Assembly (NCBI RefSeq): GCF_002160525.1
Contig: NZ_NFKT01000002.1
Location: 124,001 to 188,000 of the forward strand
Source of the DNA: Lachnoclostridium sp. An169
GTDB taxonomy: Bacteria > Bacillota > Clostridia > Lachnospirales > Lachnospiraceae
DNA: 64,000 nucleotides
Direction of reading: 5' to 3'
Position 1 is the first letter of the stretch; the number at the start of each line of letters is the position of its first letter. A model generated the notes under the pieces. It worked only from the letters and a program-made list of their open reading frames with translations. It was not told where the DNA came from and did no database searches. Both the position numbers and the translations under genes were made by a program. This document shows positions 55,101-61,894 of the stretch, in pieces.

Positions 55101-55762
55101 GCATAAGAACAAGACAGCTGTTACAGGAAAATAACCGCTTGGAGGAAGAATTGTCCCCGGAGGGGAGAGACATTCTGACCGATATGATTGTCTATCTGCG
55201 GGGATGTGATATCAGTCCGTTTCAGCAGGAACTGATCCGCAGGGATATTACCCGGATGCTGATAGACGGAGAGCAGCGGGGAGACACTGCGGCGGCTGTG
55301 ATCGGCGGCGATTACTGTCAGTTTTGTGACAGTGTGCTCCGGGAGATCCCTCATATGACATGGAAGGAAAAAATGGCAGGCATCGTCCGGGATAATCTTC
55401 TGGCGCTTGCCGTTCTTCTGGCAATCTGGCTGATTGGAGGTGTGCTTGAAAATGCAGCGCTGTATTTTCTGGATCGCCCTGCAGGAATCCGGCTGTCCGT
55501 GACGGCAGGAAATCTTCTGGGCGGACTCTTCATCCTTGCGGCAGCGGACGGGTTGTTTCTGTTCCTGTCCAGAACGGCGTTCCGCAGGGAAAAGAAATGG
55601 AAAGTCTGGAATGCCGCGCTTCTCTTCGCCACATTTTTTGCCGGTATCTTCGTAAATCTTCTGCTGACGGCAGTCCTGTTCCGGCTTCATATTGCTGCGG
55701 CAGTCCTGCTGACGGCAGCGGTGTTTCTTGCATATATGGCGGCGGACAGAATTGTTGACTGA
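55097..55762 (+). CDS. PadR-linked membrane protein (DUF1048-like N-terminus)
   Basis: A 221-residue protein. The N-terminal soluble part (1-95) has QQELIRRDITRMLIDGEQRGDTAAAVIGGDYCQFCDSVLREI, resembling the DUF1048-type domain commonly encoded next to PadR regulators. Four hydrophobic helices follow (about 102-122, 140-160, 175-200, 203-218). Function unknown; by analogy with other PadR pairs it may respond to envelope stress. It overlaps padR by four bases and shares its promoter. Confidence 0.7.
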   Translation: MSIRTRQLLQENNRLEEELSPEGRDILTDMIVYLRGCDISPFQQELIRRDITRMLIDGEQRGDTAAAVIGGDYCQFCDSVLREIPHMTWKEKMAGIVRDNLLALAVLLAIWLIGGVLENAALYFLDRPAGIRLSVTAGNLLGGLFILAAADGLFLFLSRTAFRREKKWKVWNAALLFATFFAGIFVNLLLTAVLFRLHIAAAVLLTAAVFLAYMAADRIVD

Positions 55763-55786
55763 TGCATTCTTACAGTGTGGAAAATA

Positions 55787-55815
55787 TTGAATTTTTGAAG
55801 AAAGTCCAATATAAT
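55787..55815 (+). promoter_or_regulatory. Sigma-A promoter before the small gene and recO
   Basis: TTGAAT (55787-55792), 17-base spacer, TATAAT (55810-55815). It lies about 150 bases before the 59-codon gene at 55965. Confidence 0.75.
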
Positions 55816-55964
55816 GGACAGGACAGTTGTCAAGGCATTTGCAGGAAAAACATCTGGTATTTTTTACGGGGTATAGCGTCTTTTCCGATCGGGGAACCTA
55901 AGAACAGAAGCCGGGCAGAAAAAGGTTCTGTAAAAACGGCAGACACGGAAGAAGAGGTGATCTG

Positions 55965-56144
55965 ATGGAAGAACGATATTGGGAAAAGTTTATGACAACA
56001 GGAAAGATTGATGATTATCTGAACTACCGGATACATCGGGAATGCAGCGGGATTACACCGGACCATATTTCCGGTATGGGCGGCATTCCCGGCGGCAGGC
56101 CGGAAGAAAACGCAGGCAGTGATGCGAAACTTCGCAATAAGTGA
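55965..56144 (+). CDS. Small 59-residue protein upstream of recO
   Basis: ATG 55965 is preceded by GAGGTGATCTG, a good ribosome binding site. The product begins MEERYWEKFMTTGKIDDYLN and is mildly acidic, hydrophilic, without membrane segment or Cys cluster (one Cys). Its second half is Gly/Pro-rich (HISGMGGIPGGRPEEN). I do not recognise a named family; the opening resembles short proteins often found before recO in Lachnospiraceae. A promoter lies upstream and recO starts 100 bases after its stop, so both are probably co-expressed. Confidence 0.65.
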   Translation: MEERYWEKFMTTGKIDDYLNYRIHRECSGITPDHISGMGGIPGGRPEENAGSDAKLRNK

Positions 56145-56244
56145 GCACAAGGGAACAGGTGCTTCCAGGTGAGAGCAAAAACAGATGTTTTCCGGATGAA
56201 CAGGGAAAAACAGATGCTTCCGGGCGGAAGCGGAAAGGAACAGC

Positions 56245-56985
56245 GTGAATCAGGTTGTATTGACGGGGATGGTGCTCTCCACCGCACCGGTGGGAGAGTA
56301 TGACCGCCGTGTTGTGCTACTTACAAAAGAACATGGAAAAATCTCCGCCTTTGCCAGAGGCGCACGAAGACCGAACAGCCCTCTGGTGGGGGCGGTCAAT
56401 CCGTTTGCGTTCGGTGAGTTTACCGTGTACGAGGGGCGGACTTCCTATACGATACAGTCGGCAAATATTTCCAATTATTTTGCCGAGCTGCGCTCAGATG
56501 TGACGGGAGCCTACTATGGCTTCTATTTTCTTGAATTCGCCGCATACTATACAAAAGAAAACAATGACGAGCGGGAAATGCTAAAACTTCTCTACCAGAC
56601 ACTGCGGGCACTGACCAGCCCGCACATTCCGGATCGTCTTGTAAGATACATATTTGAGCTGAAAGCCCTGTGCATTAACGGGCAGGCTCCCCAGGTCTTT
56701 CAGTGCGTCAAATGCGGTGACCGGGAACGCCCGGCAGTGTTCAGCGCACTCAAAGGCGGACTTGTGTGCAGCAGATGCCGGGAGAATGTGCCTGACGGAA
56801 TTGTGATTGATAAATCGACGTTATATAGCATGCAATATATTGAAACCAGTAAAATCGAGAAACTTTACACGTTTACTGTCTCCGACAAAGTGTTGGAAGA
56901 GCTGGGGAAAGTGATGGGAAGACTGATGGATATTTACGTGGATAAGAAGTTTAATTCTCTGGAAATTCTGGAGACGCTGCTGTGA
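56245..56985 (+). CDS. recO: DNA repair protein RecO
   Basis: A 246-residue RecO: N-terminal OB fold (VVLTGMVLSTAPVGEYDRRVVLLTKEHGKISAFARGARRPNSPLVGAV), a helical domain, and a Cys4 zinc site (CVKCGDRERP...CSRC). It loads RecA onto SSB-coated single-stranded DNA with RecR. It starts at GTG 56245 with AAAGGAAC 6 bases before. It is downstream of era with the PadR module and the 59-codon gene in between, a looser version of the common era-recO order. Confidence 0.93.
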   Translation: MNQVVLTGMVLSTAPVGEYDRRVVLLTKEHGKISAFARGARRPNSPLVGAVNPFAFGEFTVYEGRTSYTIQSANISNYFAELRSDVTGAYYGFYFLEFAAYYTKENNDEREMLKLLYQTLRALTSPHIPDRLVRYIFELKALCINGQAPQVFQCVKCGDRERPAVFSALKGGLVCSRCRENVPDGIVIDKSTLYSMQYIETSKIEKLYTFTVSDKVLEELGKVMGRLMDIYVDKKFNSLEILETLL

Positions 56986-57026
56986 GAACCGGCCAGGATG
57001 AACAGATCGGAAAGACAATGCGGCGT

Positions 57027-57072
57027 GTCAAAATGGCAGAGTATGTCAAAAATGGCAGAGTATATCAAAATA
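57027..57072 (+). repeat. Short direct repeat before glyS
   Basis: GTCAAAATGGCAGAGTAT occurs at about 57027 and again (with one added A) at about 57045, followed by a partial third copy ATCAAAAT. Simple local duplication. Confidence 0.7.
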
Positions 57073-57085
57073 GAAGAGGAATCTC

Positions 57086-57114
57086 TTGAAAAATGCGGGA
57101 GCACAATTTATAAT
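57086..57114 (+). promoter_or_regulatory. Sigma-A promoter of glyS
   Basis: TTGAAA (57086-57091), 17-base spacer, TATAAT (57109-57114). Only about 38 bases remain to the start codon, so there is no room for a T-box leader. Confidence 0.8.
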
Positions 57115-57158
57115 AGGTACAATGTTGAGATAAATGAAAAGAATGTGAGGAAGTAAAC

Positions 57159-58559
57159 ATGGTTGAAAAAACAATGGATAAAATTGTGGCACTTGCGAAA
57201 TCAAGAGGTTTCGTATATCCGGGCTCCGAGATCTACGGCGGTCTTGCAAACACCTGGGATTACGGAAACCTTGGGGTTGAGCTTAAAAATAATGTAAAAC
57301 GTGCATGGTGGAAAAAGTTCGTGCAGGAGAATCCTTATAATGTAGGCGTTGACTGCGCGATCCTTATGAACCCCCAGACATGGGTGGCATCCGGACATCT
57401 CGGCGGATTCAGCGATCCGCTGATGGACTGCAAGGAATGTCATGAACGTTTCCGTGCGGATAAGCTGATCGAGGATTACTGCGAGGAAAAGGGAATCACC
57501 CTGGACGGATCTGTGGACGGCTGGTCCCAGGAACAGATGACGGCGTTTATCGAAGAACACCAGATTCCCTGCCCGACCTGCGGCAAACATAATTTCACCG
57601 ATATCCGTCAGTTCAACCTGATGTTCAAAACATTCCAGGGCGTGACCGAGGATGCGAAAAATACCGTTTACCTCCGTCCGGAGACAGCGCAGGGAATTTT
57701 TGTAAACTTTAAAAACGTACAGCGTACATCCAGAAAGAAACTGCCGTTCGGTATCGCCCAGATCGGAAAATCGTTCCGTAATGAGATCACACCCGGTAAT
57801 TTCACTTTCCGCACAAGAGAGTTTGAGCAGATGGAGCTTGAGTTCTTCTGCAAACCGGATACGGACCTTGAGTGGTTCGACTACTGGAAGAGCTTCTGCC
57901 TGAACTGGCTGTCTTCTCTCGGTCTGAAGGACGATGAAGTGCGCTACCGCGATCATGATAAGGAAGAACTTTCCTTCTACAGTAAAGCTACCACAGACGT
58001 AGAGTTCCTCTTCCCGTTCGGCTGGGGCGAGCTGTGGGGCATTGCTGACCGTACCGATTACGATCTGACCCAGCATCAGAACGTATCCGGACAGGATCTT
58101 ACCTATTTTGACGATGAGACAAAAGAGAAATACATTCCGTATGTAATTGAGCCGTCTCTCGGCGCTGACCGTATGGTGCTCGCTTTCCTGTGCAGCGCTT
58201 ACGATGAGGAGAACATCGGAACAGAAGAAAAACCGGATATGAGAACCGTGCTTCACTTCCATCCGGCACTTGCCCCGGTTAAAATCGGCGTGCTGCCGCT
58301 CTCCAAAAAACTTGCAGAAGGCGCAGAGAAGATCTACACAGAACTGTGCAAGTATTATAACTGTGAGTACGATGACAGAGGAAACATCGGAAAACGCTAC
58401 CGCCGTCAGGATGAGATCGGTACTCCGTTCTGCGTGACCTATGACTTCGAGTCAGAGGAAGACGGAGCCGTGACCGTGCGCGACCGCGATACGATGGAAC
58501 AGGAGCGTGTCAAGATCGAAGATCTGAAAGCATATTTTGAGAAAAAATTTGAGTGGTAA
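57159..58559 (+). CDS. glyS: Glycine--tRNA ligase (alpha2 type)
   Basis: A 466-residue class II synthetase that charges tRNA-Gly. Motif 2 is in [25 protein letters not shown], motif 3 in [14 protein letters not shown], and [15 protein letters not shown] is specific for the alpha2 glycyl enzyme. An insert with a CKECHERF...CPTCGKHNF zinc-like Cys set is visible at about residues 92-147. The C-terminal anticodon-binding domain (about 365-466) is complete. Codon use is strongly biased as in highly expressed genes. A T-box is absent, so regulation is probably simple. Confidence 0.96.
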   Translation: MVEKTMDKIVALAKSRGFVYPGSEIYGGLANTWDYGNLGVELKNNVKRAWWKKFVQENPYNVGVDCAILMNPQTWVASGHLGGFSDPLMDCKECHERFRADKLIEDYCEEKGITLDGSVDGWSQEQMTAFIEEHQIPCPTCGKHNFTDIRQFNLMFKTFQGVTEDAKNTVYLRPETAQGIFVNFKNVQRTSRKKLPFGIAQIGKSFRNEITPGNFTFRTREFEQMELEFFCKPDTDLEWFDYWKSFCLNWLSSLGLKDDEVRYRDHDKEELSFYSKATTDVEFLFPFGWGELWGIADRTDYDLTQHQNVSGQDLTYFDDETKEKYIPYVIEPSLGADRMVLAFLCSAYDEENIGTEEKPDMRTVLHFHPALAPVKIGVLPLSKKLAEGAEKIYTELCKYYNCEYDDRGNIGKRYRRQDEIGTPFCVTYDFESEEDGAVTVRDRDTMEQERVKIEDLKAYFEKKFEW

Positions 58560-58566
58560 TTTTATT

Positions 58567-58601
58567 GGGGACGTAGTATAATTAAAAAGTGCTACGTCCC
58601 C
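58567..58601. repeat. Outer REP-like hairpin, left of the RAYT gene
   Basis: GGGGACGTAG (58567-58576) pairs exactly with CTACGTCCCC (58592-58601), 15-base loop. It starts 7 bases after the glyS stop and could also affect glyS mRNA end formation. Confidence 0.85.
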
Positions 58602-58666
58602 AATTGGACTTTACTATGTCCCCAATTGAGGTTCAGTGTGTCCCAAATTGAATTTTACCCTGTCCC
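58595..58666 (+). repeat. 22-bp tandem array of half-REP units, including the left 35-bp inverted repeat
   Basis: Units starting GTCCC[CA]AATTG begin at 58595, 58617 and 58639, each exactly 22 bases, with a partial fourth at 58661. The right part, 58632-58666, is the exact reverse complement of 59467-59501 on the other side of the RAYT gene. The array reaches to 26 bases before the transposase start codon. Confidence 0.85.
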
Positions 58667-58692
58667 AAACCAGAAAGAAACGAGGTGATGGG

Positions 58693-59460
58693 ATGCCACG
58701 TGCCGCGCGAAAGAGAAGCAGTACGGATATTTATCATGTGATAGGACGGGGAATTAACCGAGAGCGCATTTTTGACCAAACCCGAGAGAAGAATAATTTC
58801 AAAAGGCTTCTTGAGAAGCATCTGGAAAAGTACGGAGTCGAGATCTATGCATACGTTATTATGTCGACACATTTTCATCTTTTGATCCGTGCGGATCTAA
58901 AATTCTTGTCAGGTTATATAGCCATTGTCTTGGCAGAATTCGCAGAATATTACAATTATAAACATAACAGAAATGGACATGTTTTTCAGAATCGTTTTAA
59001 AAGCGAATGCGTTGAAGATTCGCGGTATTTCTGGAATTGTATGAGATATATTCATATGAATCCGGTGAATGCAAATATCGTAAAAAATCCCTCGAAATAC
59101 AGTTTCTCAAGTATGAAGGAATACGAGACGGAGAAAACGAAGATAATACATCCGAATGCGTTGAAAATGTATCAGACGGAGTTTGCAGATTTTAATGAAT
59201 ATCTGGATTTTCATCAGAAAAATCAGAAGAATGTCTTTATGGATGTCCCGAATGAAGTAGAACTTCAGAGGAAGAAAATAGCTCTGGCAATGCTTGAGCA
59301 GGAGGCCCATCTTCATAATACCGGTACAGCAAAAGAGATAATTGAAAATAAGAATCTGCGTGAAAACTATAAGGAAAAGCTACAGACGGAACTGAATATT
59401 TCAAAAAGAAAAACAGAACAATTGTATCGATACGTTAAAAGATGTATAATTGGAAAATAG
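58693..59460 (+). CDS. REP-associated tyrosine transposase (RAYT, Y1_Tnp/IS200-like)
   Basis: A 255-residue HUH-type enzyme. The HUH motif is STHFHLLIR (His60, His62), and AEYYNYKHNRNGHVFQNRFKSE holds the candidate catalytic Tyr (86, 87 or 89) and the RAYT-typical G-x-V/x-F-Q-x-R-F-K-S. RYIHMNPVNANIVKNPSKYSFSS is also diagnostic. A C-terminal helical tail (about 195-255) with a possible HTH follows. RAYTs are single-copy domesticated relatives of IS200/IS605 transposases that bind and cut REP hairpins. Palindromes flank the gene on both sides. ATG 58693 has GAGGTGATGGG before it. AT-rich codon use contrasts with glyS. Confidence 0.93.
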   Translation: MPRAARKRSSTDIYHVIGRGINRERIFDQTREKNNFKRLLEKHLEKYGVEIYAYVIMSTHFHLLIRADLKFLSGYIAIVLAEFAEYYNYKHNRNGHVFQNRFKSECVEDSRYFWNCMRYIHMNPVNANIVKNPSKYSFSSMKEYETEKTKIIHPNALKMYQTEFADFNEYLDFHQKNQKNVFMDVPNEVELQRKKIALAMLEQEAHLHNTGTAKEIIENKNLRENYKEKLQTELNISKRKTEQLYRYVKRCIIGK

Positions 59461-59466
59461 CAAAAA

Positions 59467-59501
59467 GGGACAGGGTAAAATTCAATTTGGGACACACTGA
59501 A
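59467..59501. repeat. Right 35-bp inverted repeat of the RAYT unit
   Basis: Perfect reverse complement of 58632-58666. It starts 6 bases after the RAYT stop codon and defines a unit of 870 bases (58632-59501) holding only the transposase gene. Confidence 0.95.
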
Positions 59502-59510
59502 GCTTAATTC

Positions 59511-59543
59511 GGGACGTAGCAAAATTGAATTTTACTACGTCCC
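59511..59543. repeat. Outer REP-like hairpin, right of the RAYT gene
   Basis: GGGACGTAG (59511-59519) pairs with CTACGTCCC (59535-59543); inside it AAAATT pairs with AATTTT, so the whole 33-mer is one near-perfect hairpin with one C/A mismatch. It ends 14 bases before the aminopeptidase start. Confidence 0.88.
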
Positions 59544-59557
59544 GGAAAGGACAAATC

Positions 59558-61048
59558 ATGAAAAACATCTGGACAACTTACTCAACAGACCAGCTTTCAG
59601 AGCTGGAACGAATCAACGAAAGATATAAAGCCTGCCTGGACGCAGGTAAGACGGAGCGGGAGTGCGTGGCGCTGGCCGTGGATATGGCGAGGCAGGCAGG
59701 CTACCGCGACATAGAGGAGATCATGCAGTCAGGACAGCCTCTGCATCCCGGAGACAAGATTTACGCGGTATGCATGAAGAAAATGCTGGCCTTATTCCGC
59801 ATCGGCGAAGAGCCACTCTCGGCAGGCATGAACATTCTCGGCGCGCATATTGATTCGCCGCGCATCGATGTCAAGCAGAATCCGCTCTACGAAAACGAAG
59901 GACTGGCATATCTTGATACGCATTATTACGGCGGTATCAAAAAATACCAGTGGGTGGCGCAGCCTCTTGCGCTTCACGGCGTGGTTGCAAAGAAGGACGG
60001 AACTGTGGTAAAAGTAAATATCGGAGAGGAAGAAAGTGATCCGGTATTTGTGATTACGGATCTGTTAGTCCATCTGGCTCAGGAACAGATGGAGAAGAAA
60101 GCTTCCAAAGTGATTGACGGAGAAAAACTGGATCTGCTCATCGGCAACCGCCCGGTCAGCGAAGTGTTCGACAAGCCGGAAGCCGATGCCGCAAAGTCAG
60201 AGACCGGAGCTGCAAAACCGGAGACCGGAGCCGCACAGACTTCCGATGTGTCTAATCAGAACACGGAAGCCCAGTCCGATTCCAAACCATCTGACACCAT
60301 CAAGGCAAATGTGCTTGCCCTTCTGAAAGAAAAGTATGGCATGGAGGAAGACGACTTCGCCTCGGCAGAACTTGAGATCGTTCCGGCCGGAAAGGCGCGT
60401 GACTGCGGACTGGATCGCAGCATGATTCTCTCCTACGGACAGGACGACCGGGTATGTGCGTTCACTTCCCTGTTTGCCATGCTTGATGTGGAAAATGCAA
60501 AACGTACCGGCTGCTGTCTCCTTGTTGACAAGGAAGAAATCGGCAGCGTGGGCGCCACCGGAATGCATTCCCGTTTCTTTGAAAACACAGTTGCCGAGCT
60601 GGTGGCTCTCACAGAGGGAGAATCCGAGCTGAAAGTCCGCCGTGCCCTGGCAAATTCCAAAATGCTCTCCTCCGATGTGAGTGCTGCCTACGATCCCATG
60701 TATGCGGAGGCCTTTGAAAAACGAAGTTCTGCGTTCTTCGCAAACGGCATCACTTTTAACAAGTTTACCGGAAGCCGCGGAAAATCCGGCTCCAACGATG
60801 CAAATGCAGAATATATCGCAGAACTTCGGAAAGCCATGGACGATGCTGATGTAGCATATCAGTTTGCAGAACTCGGACGCGTGGACCTGGGCGGCGGCGG
60901 AACGATCGCCTATATCATGGCAAATTACGGCATGGAGGTCATCGACAGCGGAGTTGCGGTGCTGAACATGCATGCACCTTACGAAGTTTCAAGCAAGGCG
61001 GACGTATACGAGGCGGTCAAAGGATACCGCGCATTCCTGAAAATGTAA
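59558..61048 (+). CDS. M18 family aminopeptidase
   Basis: A 496-residue cytoplasmic zinc aminopeptidase of the M18 (aspartyl aminopeptidase-like) family. GAHIDSPRIDVKQNPLYE holds the first zinc-ligand His and catalytic Asp, DKEEIGSVGATGMHS the catalytic and ligand Glu pair, and a C-terminal LNMHAPYEVSSKADVYEA the last His. Between about residues 205 and 250 there is an unusual Ala/Glu/Thr/Ser-rich insert with a short tandem repeat (AAKSETGAAKPETGAAQ), probably a flexible loop. ATG 59558 follows GGAAAGGAC directly after the REP hairpin; the longer frame from 59525 would translate REP sequence. Confidence 0.93.
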   Translation: MKNIWTTYSTDQLSELERINERYKACLDAGKTERECVALAVDMARQAGYRDIEEIMQSGQPLHPGDKIYAVCMKKMLALFRIGEEPLSAGMNILGAHIDSPRIDVKQNPLYENEGLAYLDTHYYGGIKKYQWVAQPLALHGVVAKKDGTVVKVNIGEEESDPVFVITDLLVHLAQEQMEKKASKVIDGEKLDLLIGNRPVSEVFDKPEADAAKSETGAAKPETGAAQTSDVSNQNTEAQSDSKPSDTIKANVLALLKEKYGMEEDDFASAELEIVPAGKARDCGLDRSMILSYGQDDRVCAFTSLFAMLDVENAKRTGCCLLVDKEEIGSVGATGMHSRFFENTVAELVALTEGESELKVRRALANSKMLSSDVSAAYDPMYAEAFEKRSSAFFANGITFNKFTGSRGKSGSNDANAEYIAELRKAMDDADVAYQFAELGRVDLGGGGTIAYIMANYGMEVIDSGVAVLNMHAPYEVSSKADVYEAVKGYRAFLKM

Positions 61049-61143
61049 AGTCCCGGGGCCCGGAAGGCGGACGCTGAAAGAAAAGGGAAGTTGAAATTAT
61101 AAAACAAACTGAAAGAAAAGAACAAATGAAGGGGGATTCCTTT

Positions 61144-61659
61144 ATGAGAAAATTTACAGACGTTTTCCATTCCAAAACAATTACAGACACCTTCCGTTCC
61201 GGTATGAAAAAGGCTGTCTGTGCATTTGTTCTGGCGCTCTCTGTCTTTGCACTTACCGCATGCGGCGAGCCGGAAGAAGTCAAAGCGGCCAAAACAGCCA
61301 CACTGGAGCAGAATGGCGTTACGATGAAAATGATTTTTGATGCCAGAGGGGACCGGGTTACCAGACTGACCCAGGAGTCCTCCATCAGTCTGGAAGGTTA
61401 CACCGAGGATCAGCTGGCGGAACTGGACAGTGCAGTGGAAGCGGCGCAGGCTGCCTACAGTGCAATTGAAGGCGTGGAGTACAGTGCGGAAAAAGGCGAC
61501 GGATATCTGACGGAGACGATTGTAATTCCGACAGATGAAGACACACTCAAAACGGTAATCGGACAGGGACTGCTTCCCGTGGACGATGAAGACCTGACCC
61601 AGCTTTCGCTGGATGCAACTGTGGAAAATCTGGAATCAGCAGGATGGACTGTAGAATAG
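61144..61659 (+). CDS. DUF1307 (YehR-like) lipoprotein
   Basis: A 171-residue lipoprotein. A long positively charged n-region precedes KKAVCAFVLALSVFALTACGEPE; the lipobox is LTAC with the Cys at about residue 41. The mature part (TLEQNGVTMKMIFDARGDRVTRLTQESSISLEG...SAWTVE-like end) matches the YehR/DUF1307 group of small lipoproteins with unknown function. ATG 61144 follows AGGGGGA at a normal distance; an internal ATG (61204) would give a more typical signal length but lacks a ribosome binding site. It ends before a strong terminator. Confidence 0.82.
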   Translation: MRKFTDVFHSKTITDTFRSGMKKAVCAFVLALSVFALTACGEPEEVKAAKTATLEQNGVTMKMIFDARGDRVTRLTQESSISLEGYTEDQLAELDSAVEAAQAAYSAIEGVEYSAEKGDGYLTETIVIPTDEDTLKTVIGQGLLPVDDEDLTQLSLDATVENLESAGWTVE

Positions 61660-61691
61660 GTCACAGAATAACACACCGCAGATATACATTA

Positions 61692-61736
61692 CCGCCTTCT
61701 GCCGGAGATGCTTCCCCCGCAGAAGGCGGTTTTTTC
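61692..61736 (+). terminator. Intrinsic terminator after the lipoprotein gene
   Basis: CCGCCTTCTGC (61692-61702) pairs perfectly with GCAGAAGGCGG (61719-61729), followed by six T. Confidence 0.92.
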
Positions 61737-61809
61737 TCATAAAGGACAGAATCAGACAGAAAATATGGCAGAGGTTGTAAAGATTATGTATGTTTCCCCC
61801 ATAAAACGC

Positions 61810-61838
61810 TTGACGCACGGGCTTTGAACCATTAAAAT
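61810..61838 (+). promoter_or_regulatory. Sigma-A promoter of ppdK
   Basis: TTGACG (61810-61815), 17-base spacer, TAAAAT (61833-61838). The ribosome binding site GGAGG lies at about 61881-61885. Confidence 0.7.
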
Positions 61839-61894
61839 ATTATATGCGAATTATTGCATAAATATTTGCAAATTTTTTGAGGAGGTCATTGAAC

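Noticed and set aside
55762..55965. 67-codon frame overlapping the stop of the PadR-linked gene
   Set aside because: No ribosome binding site, composition not protein-like, and a strong promoter lies inside it; it is more likely leader sequence.
57060..57158. T-box leader before glyS
   Set aside because: The promoter is only about 38 bases from the start codon, too short for a T-box, and no T-box core sequence was seen.
58563..59543. REP hairpins as ordinary transcription terminators
   Set aside because: They share sequence with each other and with a distant copy, form nested inverted repeats around the RAYT gene and lack consistent T-runs, so a repeat family explains them better.
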